The translations under genes and the position numbers were made by a program. The notes below the pieces were generated by a model. That model was given only the letters and a program-made list of their open reading frames with translations. It had not been told where the DNA came from and did no database searches. Of a stretch of DNA of 29,753 bases, positions 21,501 to 28,060 are shown piece by piece. How positions within the stretch are numbered: the stretch's first letter is position 1; every line of letters starts with the position of its first letter. The stretch lies in the NCBI GenBank assembly GCA_019649035.1, contig BMAT01009626.1:1072444-1102196 (forward strand), given 5' to 3'. The stretch comes from Elysia marginata. Lineage: Eukaryota > Mollusca > Gastropoda > Plakobranchidae.

Positions 21501-24500
21501 GATACACACTACTTTATGGTTGTCATCCTTATCTTTAACATGAGCAGATTGAGTAGGGCCAACAGGTGTGTCTGTTCTTGAAGACTTATCCTGCCTTAAA
21601 CATAGAAGTTTCGCATTTTTCTTAGATCTAAGGAAAGTATAGAGTGTCATTTTTATTCCAGATAGGTCTAAATCTAGTTGATACATTCTTATATTTTGTA
21701 AATAATTCTTGTTTTTCATTGATAGTTCTTTCCATTTCTTTCACTATGTAATTAAGTTACAATTTTCATGGATCCTCAGGCCCCTTCCCCATAGTACCCC
21801 CGCCCCCTTCCCCTCCCCCCTTTATTCCTTTTTTTTTCTTTTTTATCATGCAGATAGATTTATATCTAGATTTCTAGGTTATTTTTTATTTTTATCTCAT
21901 CATTCATATTTTATATTGTATATAATAATATTATTGCTTTTCTTTTATTGTTAGTCCTGTCCGTATTTATGTAAGTGTCTTACACGTTTTTTTTTATCTT
22001 TTTTTGTCTGACAAAGGCGAAAATCCGACAGCTCAACAGTTTTGTCAATATTTTAAGAGCTAAAATGAATACCTTATTTAAAAAAAATTGACTTGCTAAA
22101 GCAAGGTACTCATTTAATGCCTGAGTATGGCGAAAAAGTGTTTGTAAAAAGCCTTCCTCAAGACTAAAATTAGACAAGGCAAACCATGAGCTTAAACCCA
22201 GGACATCTCAGTTCAAATGCTTGGTGTCTATCACTAGACCATGACACCACGCAAAAGGAAATTCATACAAAAGGCCAATAGAGTTCACTTTAAAATGATG
22301 TTCTCAGAGTTTTTTCCTCTTTATTTGTAGAAGGACTACTGTTGGGTTACTGCAATTTCTAAATCTTGTATATCCGCCAATTTTGTATATATCGTGAATG
22401 AAAATAGAGCTCAAAATTACCGTCCTTGCCTGCAAGCAGTTGACTTCAAAGAGGGAGTTTGCCAACAGGAATGATAATTTGCGCTCATTCCAAATACAGT
22501 ACGATTTAAACATGAATGTTCAACTCGAGATTTGACCACATTCCATTTCTTTAAATATGTTCAAATTACTATTTTGTTATTTATTCTTTTTTTTTTTCAT
22601 CTAATCTGAGTCAGATAATGAAACTGATAGATCTAGTCCAAGTCAATAGTTTTTACTCTCTAGGCCAGATAAAGGGCAAAATATGGCTCAGGGCACTAGG
22701 AGCTCTTTTGGATCCTTACGAACTGTTTGGTAAGACTTCAGAGTTGTACTTTTTTACTTTTTCTCCTTATTAACTCCATTTCATCCATGAAATCACTTGT
22801 GAGATGAAGTGCTAATATTCAATATTTTTTTTTCAAATTTGTGGCAGCAATCAGGAAAAGTGTCCTACGATTGTAAGAGAGTGAGCAAGATGGAAATGAA
22901 GGGAGAGAAAGTGAGTGCAAAGTGGGAAGGAAGAGAGGAAAAGAGGGAGAAAGAGAGAGTGAGTGGGAGAGACAGGGGGAAGAAGAGGAGAAAGCTCAAA
23001 GGGAGAGAGAATCTATCAATAAAACCTTTCTGGAGTAGTTTGAGAATAGATATGAAATAAAGCAGGGAAAATCAATTTTGCATACAGTAATGTTATCTTG
23101 TTCACTTACCTAAATGGAAACAACATCATTCTTGTTAAGACCCAGACAATCATAAAGATAAGGAACAGGACATTACAGATGCCGTCAAATTTGAGGTACT
23201 TGGCCACTTTAGCTGCCTAGGGTTGTAAAAGTAAAGAAACAAATTTGCAGAGGGATAAAGGAGAGCTCCATCAGACTAATAGAACTGCATGTGCATCAAG
23301 ATAAGCTTAGAATTTTAAAAACATTGATTATATATTGTTTAATAGCCATAAATTTTGTTTTGCTGGGACAATTGACCTTTTGATATGATTACATCTTTCA
23401 AAAACCTAACTAATCACAGCTTAAGCTTGGATTTTTTTTTAAATTTAAAATGTCAGTATAGGTTACAAAATGGGATAAAGCCATTCATCTGAACAAATTT
23501 ACAAGCAAGTAAGGTTCAAATTATTTGGGCTCAAAGATGCTTAATGAAAAACTATAAAAAAAGAAAATGTACAAAATTTTACTGACCTCCATCCAAGAAT
23601 CAACAGCATCATGAACAAGCAGTACCAGTGTTCCAATCCTAACAAAGTTATTGGCCCAAGACATGCCCATCAACAGCAATGTGGCTATGTGGTGAACTAT
23701 CATCTCAGTGAAATCCTACAAGTTTAATAATTAATGCAGAACATTAAAACACATACAGCACTGACTTCTAAATCTCTTCACTTTTTTTCTTAACTGTTTG
23801 AGAAAAAAAACAATAAAAATTAAGATAGTACAGTTAACAACAATGCATTTACGACTTCAGATTTCATATGTTGAGTACCCATCAAAAAGGTTAACCTGAC
23901 TTACATTATTCAGGCATAAAAAGGACTCACAGTCACAATGTATGTAATGGAACATATCTACCACTTAATTACAGGGATTTTGGTCCCCCTCTACAAAGCA
24001 CTTAAAAAGGGCTAGCAAGATAAAAACTATTTTGAAAGGTAAATATTCCAACTCTAAGAGTACAGAAGAAACAAGTAAGCTGTCCACTTAACGGTGTCCT
24101 GTACGTTTTTATTTTTTATCTGATGAAGGTGTAAAGCTGATAGCTTACTTGCTTTGTCCGTACTCTTAGAGCTGGAATATTTACCTCTCTAAATAAAATT
24201 TTCAGCAAAAAAAAGAACGACAGCAAGATAAAAATTTTCAGAAAAAAAGAATGACTGCAACATATATATCTATATAATAATCAAGTGCAGTCTTCGGTCC
24301 GAAGGTTGGCAACCATGTCTTTCCATTCTTCTCTGATCTCAGCCTTCCCTTTCGTACCTCCATAGCTTGCCGACCCCGACCATTCCTTTACATCATCCAT
24401 TCAGTTCCTTCTTGGCCTTCCCTGTCCTCTCTTCCCTTTGATTTTCCCCTTTAGGGCTCATTGTCACAAAGTCCCCAGCTGTCTCGAATGATGTGTCCAG

Positions 24501-27500
24501 CATACCCAAGTTTCCGATTTATAAGTTGTGGCAACAGTCTTTGGCCGACATCGGCCATTTGTATCATTTCTTTGTTGTTTTTCTTTTCTGTACATGGGAC
24601 CTTGAGAAGTCTCCTGTAGCACTACATTTCAAACATCTGTATCTTCTTTTGAACCGTCTTAAAATAGGTCCATGCTTTGCAACCATGTATCTATATGCCA
24701 CCTTGTTATTGTTGAAGCACCCCTTATTTTAATACACCAGTCTTGCATCAAAAAAAATTGTACTCACGCATACGCCAGAGGTTGCAAGAACCTACGGCAT
24801 GTTTTTTTTTAAAATGTTGTTAGACGATATTGAGGTAATGAAAGGGTTCCACAAGATCAGATGCATATTTGAAACCACTTTTGAATGACTGAAACATGGA
24901 CGAATATCATGATATGTGCAATTTTTGTTGAATCCGTTTGATGCATAAAGAGAAATGCTTTTATGAAAAGAAGCATACCTGCAGTAAAAGCACTATCCAG
25001 TTTTTTGTCAGTCTGTGCATTTGTAATTTTGGATTATAAGAAACTTATGCACACATTTTTTAAAGCATGTTTACAATTTCTTTACTATATACACTATAGA
25101 TACCAGACCCAGCTAAGAAGATGCAGCTGGAGCTGAAGTACCATAATCTAAGAAAAAGTGAATTTCACCAAAATGCTGATATGTTGCCTTTTCTCAAAAG
25201 AGGGCAGAGAACCTGCTTACAATAAGCTATAGCAGAGACAATTTATTTAGAGATAATAAATCAAACAATAGAACCTAGATATAACAGACACACAAGCAGC
25301 ACAAATAAAAAGCACAAAAATTTCCATGACCTCAAAGAAGGTGGCTACAAAACTGGAATTCAATAAATGCCCAATATAGAATCTTTGATACATCTACTAA
25401 AAAAGGACAATGCCATGATTATGGTGCTGCATACAGAGCTGTTTTCTTCTTACAGTTCTCTTCATGAACTCTGTTTTTCTATGACACAGTGACGTTGTAT
25501 GTATCTGAAGTTATAGCCGAAAAGTCTTGACTGGACTAGAATGAATCTAAACATTCCTTAGACAGGGATGCAAGCAGCTCATGAGAAAAAAGCAGGAAAT
25601 TTTTTTATGGAAGTTTCCGGGCGCGCGCTATTCTGATTACTAAAGCCAGTCTTTCAAATGAATGTCTAGCAGTAGCAAAAACGATTTTGCCACCAGTTTG
25701 GTAAGAAACTCTTTTTAGACAGCAAACATCATGCAAGTTGCAACACCATCCTCGTCCAAAATTTTTCCTGCTATAAATAGAAAAAAAGTCTCCATTGAAT
25801 TGATGTCTTTCTCCTACATTTGTTCTTTGAAATAGAAACACAATGTGAGGTAGATTTCCGATCCAAGAACTTAATTTGGGTTGTATCTAGACTTGGAATG
25901 GCCACCATGACCAAAATCTAGATTGTTAATAAATGTTACTAGAGTTTAGATCTAGATTTTCTAGTTTAAACCAGTAAGGCTAAGTCAGTAAATGACTAGC
26001 TACACTGTTTCTCCATGTCTAATCGAGATCTATAGAGAGATAGAATAGATATAATCTAGATTTGAAGAGTAAGACAACTAGATCTAAGAGTTTAAGCCTC
26101 TAGCCTGGCACTTGCTTGAAAATTAAACAGATCTAGAAAGGTCAATTAATTGCAGCAAACACAATATGAAATATCACTGAACAAGATCGCTCTTGGCTAA
26201 AAAAGATGAAGTGCACAAGATTGCTCGGGGCTAGATCTAGATGTAATGTAAGAAAGAATTATAAAGGACTCTCGATGTTTTGAACAGTCATAGAACCATG
26301 TGTTCGTATTATCGTAAGATCACTTTATTTACGACTAGGCCTAGATCTACACAGAGTATACAACTGCAAAAGATAAACAAAAAAATTATCGGTAGCATAC
26401 TTTCACTTTTGCTGTTACGCCCATTGGCCATTGTGTGGACGGTTTCGAACTTATCACGAAAAAAAATCGGGCGATGAGGTTATATATAAAATATAAACGG
26501 AAATCGACTAACGGATAAATAAAAAGAAATAATCGGTATCGCCATAGAATTGGAAAAAGGTTTGTAATTCGCTTCCGATTTTCCGGTCGTCTTTTCTCGG
26601 TTTAAGTTCTTACTTTAATAATTTTATAATTTTTCCGACTTTTTTGTTGCTGATAGTCTGGTTGAAAAAGGAATACGAAAATCGAAAAAATCGGAATTCC
26701 GATTAAAATCGAAAAAATTGCATCCTTGCTTAGATTTGGTAAGTCTTCATTTTCGCAATAACTTTGCTGCTCTTGGGATTAACTAAGTTGGATGGAAATT
26801 TTTTTTAGATCTTCCAATTTTGTGGAAGCAGATGAAGTGCTTGTCTGTTTTCTAGTCAGGTGAGGGCATAGATGTCAACGAGTCATGCGGGTTCCATTCC
26901 TACTCTGCTTTATGTTCTACCTCTTTCTTTGATCTGAGTTAGTGATCATCTTTCTCTACTAGAAGAAAAGACCAACAAAATAAAAAATCCTGCAAAAATT
27001 GTTCCAGGCTGGTAAAAGGAAGATGAGGTTATGGCCCTAATTCTTACCTTGCGCTTATTATCAGTGAAGAGGGAAGCCAGAAGACTCAGGTAGAAACCAA
27101 ATTCAACCATGTAGTACCAGTATACGTCTGTTGGTACATGCTTTACAAAGAAAAGAAAATGAAAATGAAACATGTTAAATTTCAGCTCTCTTTCAAATTT
27201 ATTTCATTGTTTGCAAGTTAACACATGAGCTATAACATCTGAAATTTGAATGATAAAATTTCAAAACAAAATGAAGATTTTAAAGTACTATAAAAAGAAA
27301 AAAAAAGTTCTTTTCCTTAAACCAACATGAAAAGATGACATTCATTTATTTCAATTAATGCATCAAATTGCAGGGCTACTCTTGAAATATTGTAACTTAG
27401 GGTAATCCTATTGATTATGATCATATGATCTATTGAGCCCTTACTTAAGAACCAATAAAGTTTCAGTAACTTTTGTTTTTAAGAACATATTATTATCTTG

Positions 27501-28060
27501 GCAATAATTAAATTTACATAATTATAGAATAATCAAATAGAGAGAGATTTTGATAACAACAACAAAAAATATCTAGTCTTTACAAGGTATATAAAAAGTT
27601 AAAAACATGTTTGCAGTCAAAATATTGGGATTTGATCTGGTAAAATATCCTTCATTGTCTTTTGAGCCATCCATGAGTTATTTTGTCCCCTCACATAGTC
27701 TTTATTAAGTTTCAAAGATTGATGCTTTTTCTTCATCCAAGCACCAGACAAGAAGAAGTAAGGCTCTTGTAGTATCTGTATCATTGCAATCATGTTAGTA
27801 ATAAAGCTATTTCCTTTCCTTACATGATTAATTTTGATAACTCAACTCCCTGTACATATTTAATTATATTCTTGTTTTTCATTTTTATTTAATCCTTTGT
27901 TTTAAGAGAACTGTTAAGATAAAAAGTTTGAGCCTTGACCAAACTGAAGGACTAAACACAAAATAAAGAAGGCAAACAACTAAAAATTGGAAAATTCTAT
28001 GATACTTACATGATGTGGCCAACCTCTCCAACAAAACTTTGTCTCGTAAAACCATGATTT
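15351..28060 (-). CDS. Ceramide synthase (TLC/Lag1 domain), C-terminal 234 residues, six exons
   Basis: Ceramide synthases are multispanning ER membrane enzymes that N-acylate sphingoid bases with fatty acyl-CoA. Coding exons on the minus strand are 28060-28010, 27140-27048, 23715-23587, 23216-23110, 18859-18694 and 15509-15351. All have AG acceptors and GT donors, and together they give one open frame of 234 residues plus TAA. Recognisable blocks in order are KSWFYETKFCW, WYYMVEFGFYLSLL, FTDNKRKDF, the Lag1 motif with HH at about residues 56-57 and VHDAVD at about 82-87, LTRMMLFPFR, then LQVLHIIWFYY and the acidic tail SSLESESESEGED. In the family the HH pair is required for catalysis. The serine/acidic tail resembles the CK2-phosphorylated tails of CerS2-6 and argues against CerS1. 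Family members are usually about 350-400 residues, so the N-terminal third (start codon, first membrane segment, optional homeobox-like domain) lies right of the window. The paralogue and acyl-chain preference cannot be fixed from this. Introns carry SINE, LINE and Penelope-type insertions. Confidence 0.95.
15832..15851. repeat. Poly(T) tract abutting a SINE head
   Basis: Twenty T residues lie directly before the tRNA-like head of the SINE at 15852. It may be an older tract that served as target, or part of a flanking element. Confidence 0.8.
15852..16116 (+). mobile_element. tRNA-derived SINE, family II
   Basis: The head carries an A-box match TGGCCCAATTGGTAGGGCGG and a B-box match AGTTCGATCCC about 35 bases later. 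The body of about 190 bases contains CCACCCAGCACTTGATGGG and GGCGGCGAGGAAAGCAATGG and ends ACTACCTTTACCTTA. The well-preserved boxes suggest a relatively young insertion. It lies in the last ceramide synthase intron, opposite to the gene's transcription. The family name cannot be assigned by eye. The tRNA-like head does not fold as a complete tRNA gene. Confidence 0.85.
16541..16860 (+). mobile_element. tRNA-derived SINE, family I, plus strand
   Basis: The head is eroded (GGCAGCGTGTCCAACTC, then a B-box-like AAGTTCGATTTGCAACC). The body continues CCATGCCATGTTGCAAATGC and later TGTACTGGTCTGCTGGG, with tail CAGTTACGCTGAGTAACGAAG and CCTATATTAAAAAAAAA. The 3' half matches the minus-strand SINE at 4517-4740, with an extra internal segment of about 80 bases here. 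The open frame within it is not a gene. Confidence 0.8.
17249..18300. repeat. Duplicated GA-rich module (two to three diverged copies)
   Basis: A block starting near TTAATCCACATAGCCC (about 17254) is repeated from near TTAAATCCACCCCTACC (about 17770). Shared landmarks are CTAAAATCCTGCTAT, ATGTATGTTA, GAAACTCATGGT, AGAGAGAGAGAG, ACTATGAT, AGAGAAGGCC and ACAGAATATTAG. The 3' half (GA tract, then AGAGAAGGC, AGGAAACTCAAA.ACAGA, AGAAGGT) occurs again from about 18150, giving a partial third copy. Open frames in it are repeat readings. Confidence 0.75.
17453..17479. repeat. (GA)n microsatellite inside the duplicated module
   Basis: A perfect GA dinucleotide run of about 26 bases. Similar shorter GA runs recur near 17945, 17965 and 18160 at the equivalent positions of the other module copies. 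Confidence 0.9.
18694..18859 (-). CDS. Ceramide synthase exon E, last loop and last membrane segment
   Basis: The acceptor is TTTAATTCCAG and the donor CAG|GTTGGTGC (GT present, otherwise weak consensus). The exon is 166 bases, 1 base plus 55 codons. It starts IIHSTMFEASAEMDPEVGW and runs through NILLCTLQVLHIIWFYYICL to ADAFKGQ. The first part is the luminal/cytosolic loop between the last two membrane segments, in which published work located residues setting acyl-chain length. Here EMDPEVGW replaces the GPYPSWW-like text of several vertebrate members, so specificity should not be transferred by homology. The LQ.LH..W.Y segment is well conserved. Confidence 0.93.
18891..18906. repeat. Short (TA)n tract next to exon E acceptor
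   Basis: A run of alternating T and A of about 16 bases lies 30-45 bases upstream (in gene sense) of the exon E acceptor, in the zone where branch point and pyrimidine tract are expected. Confidence 0.6.
19111..19554. repeat. Left arm of the Penelope-element inverted repeat
   Basis: Read on the plus strand, from GTAAGTCAATTTTTC to GGAATGAAAAAGACA. It matches the right arm read on the minus strand at roughly nine bases in ten by eye, with small indels in homopolymers. It includes the complement of a TTTGTCTGACAAAGG core, a C-rich block and an ATG with an inward-reading start (MKNENYLQKIRMYQLDLDL). The match stops just after AAAAAGACA. Confidence 0.9.
20174..21319 (-). pseudogene. Penelope-like RT fragment with intact GIY-YIG endonuclease domain
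   Basis: The open frame has 381 codons; the listed start is TTG, so there is no real initiation site. RT motifs are GMATGTKMGP (about 26-35) and YYQYIDDG (63-70, catalytic YIDD). The thumb follows, with NFLDIKI and YYKPTDSHTYL (about 107-135) and a HPYSCKRSIPFSQMLRLCR run that is a signature of Penelope-like elements. A zinc-knuckle-like PC....C..C is at 245-254. The GIY-YIG nuclease spans about 283-315 (LIYAFVC, VYIGETGSNLATRFSEHL). The RT palm motif with the first catalytic aspartate should lie just upstream but is replaced by NFSSIPHADGL, so reverse transcriptase activity is predicted lost. An LTR-type or LINE-type RT is excluded by the GIY-YIG fusion. Confidence 0.93.
21384..21719 (-). 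pseudogene. Penelope-like element N-terminal fragment
   Basis: 111 codons from ATG to TGA. It opens MKNKNYLQNIRMYQLDLDL, inside the right inverted-repeat arm. It ends with DNHKVVCIPTDLHLSEAQRQ and SKGRKFIPLTSTTDKFQ, matching the N-terminal Penelope-family pattern (LS.AQ..VLSKGL.F.P). In complete elements about 150 or more residues separate this from the RT core. Here the RT frame begins within tens of bases and in another frame, which indicates an internal deletion plus frame change at about 21390-21433. Confidence 0.8.
21645..22096. repeat. Right arm of the Penelope-element inverted repeat
   Basis: On the minus strand it runs from GCAAGTCAATTTTTT to GGAATAAAAATGACA and mirrors 19111-19554. 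On the plus strand it shows CCTCAGGCCCCTTCCCC, a CCCCTCCCCCC block, TCTAGATTTCTAGGTT, GTCCTGTCCGTATTTATGTA and the TTTGTCTGACAAAGGCG core near 22003-22020. Confidence 0.9.
22185..22255 (-). mobile_element. Eroded tRNA-derived SINE head
   Basis: The minus strand reads GGTCTAGTGATAGACACC, an A-box-like string, then about 25 bases later CCTGGGTTTAAGCTC, a B-box-like string. No body is recognisable beyond it. It sits just outside the right arm of the Penelope element. Confidence 0.5.
22845..23035. repeat. GA-rich low-complexity tract
   Basis: A purine-rich stretch on the plus strand (GGGAGAGAAAGTGAGTG, AGAGGAAAAGAGGGAGAAAG, AGAGAGTGAGTGGGAGAGAC). The plus-strand open frame rich in Lys, Glu and Arg is a reading of this composition, not a gene. 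It ends about 75 bases before exon D's donor side. Confidence 0.7.
23110..23216 (-). CDS. Ceramide synthase exon D (35 codons plus 2 bases)
   Basis: The acceptor is CAACCCTAG and the donor GTAAGTGAA; the exon is 107 bases and ends in phase 2. It begins AAKVAKYLKFDGICNVLF, then a hydrophobic segment LIFMIVWVLTRMMLFPF. The final AG joins the first G of the next exon to give Arg. The AAK..NY.K....C...F pattern followed by a TR...FP membrane segment matches the family directly after the HD...D motif. The intron that follows (18860-23109) is the one invaded by the Penelope-like element. Confidence 0.93.
23587..23715 (-). CDS. Ceramide synthase exon C with Lag1 catalytic motif (43 codons)
   Basis: The acceptor is CTTGTAG and the donor GTCAGTAAA; the exon is 129 bases, phase 0/0. 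It opens DFTEMIVHHIATLLLMG, continues through NNFVRIGTLVLLVHDAVD and ends SWME. It holds the Lag1 motif. The adjacent histidines (exon residues 8-9) are the pair shown by mutagenesis in the family to be essential, and the HD...D further on is also conserved. No key residue is missing, so the enzyme is predicted to be active. The downstream intron is only about 370 bases, the shortest seen in this gene. Confidence 0.95.
24037..24186. mobile_element. Small palindromic non-autonomous Penelope-type element
   Basis: The arms 24037-24081 and 24142-24186 are reverse complements with about 40 of 45 matches (AGGTAAATATTCCA.CTCTAAGAGTAC... AAGTAAGCT). The 60-base centre contains TGTCCTGTACGTTTTTATT and ATCTGATGAAGGTGTAAAGC. 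Centre plus right arm follow the end of the large Penelope-like element in order: GTCC.GTA, CGTTTTTTATTTT, CTGA..AAGGTGTAAAGCC, AGCTCACTTG.TTTGTC, AGAGCT...AAT..TACC. It is therefore a short relative carrying only the terminal sequence in inverted arrangement, without coding capacity. Confidence 0.75.
24281..24735 (-). pseudogene. C-terminal remnant of a non-LTR retrotransposon reverse-transcriptase polyprotein
   Basis: Minus-strand frames give GCKAWTYFKTVQKKIQMFEM, then a stop replacing the expected Trp or Arg, then CYRRLLKVPC. Next come KEMIQMADVGQRLLPQLINR and KLGYAGHIIRDSWG. After a frame change come GQGRPRR, a stop, MDDVKEWSG and EEWKDMVANLRTEDCT with a terminal TGA at 24283-24281. This is the well-known tail of many invertebrate LINE polyproteins (YGCE.W......RI.AFEM.CYRR; RKL...GH; GR...W.DDI.EW; W...V). 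Two premature stops and at least one frameshift show it is dead. A TA-rich tract follows the stop on the 3' side (24261-24280). It lies in the B-C intron, in gene sense. Confidence 0.85.
25860..26350. repeat. Region dense in TAGATCTA-type words
   Basis: About nine occurrences of (C)TAGATCTAG or its close variants (ATCTAGATT, TTAGATCTAGATTTTCTAG, CAGATCTAGAA, GGCTAGATCTAGATG, CCTAGATCTAC) occur within roughly 490 bases. They are not arranged as a regular tandem array. The same word also appears near 17300, 17670, 19340 and 19530. The biological meaning is unknown. Confidence 0.6.
26440..26730. other. CpG- and ATCG-word-rich block with short palindrome
   Basis: An interval in which CGG, CCG and ATCG words recur far more often than around it (ATCGGTATCGCC, TTCCGATTTTCCGGTCG, CGAAAATCGAAAAAATCGG). 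It contains the perfect 16-base palindrome AATCGGAATTCCGATT at 26689-26704. No coding frame is supported. It could be an old mobile-element piece. Confidence 0.4.
27048..27140 (-). CDS. Ceramide synthase exon B (31 codons)
   Basis: The acceptor is TTTGTAAAG and the donor GTAAGAATT; the exon is 93 bases, phase 0/0. It starts HVPTDVYWYYMVEFGFYLSL and ends FTDNKRK. The WYYM.E..FY.SLL membrane segment and the F.D.KRK cytosolic turn are hallmarks of the TLC domain in ceramide synthases. An alternative acceptor AG 13 bases further in (after CCAACAG) would break the frame with exon A. The chosen acceptor gives a gap-free match to the family spacing. Confidence 0.93.
27617..27793 (-). other. Unassigned short open frame in the A-B intron
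   Basis: 58 codons from ATG to TGA, and the frame is open further upstream. The reading includes EPYFFLSGAWMKKKHQSLKL and YVRGQNNSWMAQKTMKDIL. The ..Y.....N..WM......D.. spacing faintly resembles the Y...N..WM block of pogo/Tigger-type transposases, but this is too short to claim. It does not fit the ceramide synthase family. It may be an old transposon fragment or chance. Confidence 0.2.
28010..28060 (-). CDS. Ceramide synthase exon A (17 codons, first in window)
   Basis: The acceptor is ...ATGAACAG and the donor is GTAAGTATC. The exon is 51 bases, phase 0 at both ends, reading KSWFYETKFCWRGWPHH. It aligns with the conserved family stretch of the form PWFYD..K.CW.GYP that precedes the second membrane-embedded block. 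The preceding exon, expected to carry a WRF.FY-type membrane segment, is not found between this exon and the right end of the window. The upstream intron therefore exceeds about 1.7 kb. Confidence 0.9.

Larger units (their letters stand above)
19111..22096 (-). mobile_element. Penelope-like retroelement with long inverted terminal repeats
   Basis: The insertion of about 3 kb lies in the intron between exons D and E. It contains a minus-strand RT plus GIY-YIG endonuclease reading frame (20174-21319), a shorter N-terminal frame (21384-21719), and a pair of arms at 19111-19554 and 21645-22096 that are reverse complements of each other. Penelope-like elements are known to carry terminal repeats in direct or inverted arrangement, and the inverted form is what is seen here. 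The N-terminal and RT frames are out of register, and the early RT motifs are missing between them, so this copy should be inactive. No clear target-site duplication was visible outside the arms. Confidence 0.9.

Noticed and set aside
24493-24732. 79-codon plus-strand open frame
   Set aside because: Antisense shadow of the non-LTR retrotransposon remnant.
25605-25841. 78-codon minus-strand frame with several cysteines (WCCNLHDVCCLKR)
   Set aside because: No recognised domain, no acceptor/donor pair that would join it to the ceramide synthase, and family spacing leaves no room for an extra exon there.
26870-26925. B-box-like GCGGGTTCCATTCC suggesting another SINE head
   Set aside because: No A box at the right distance and no recognisable body or tail.
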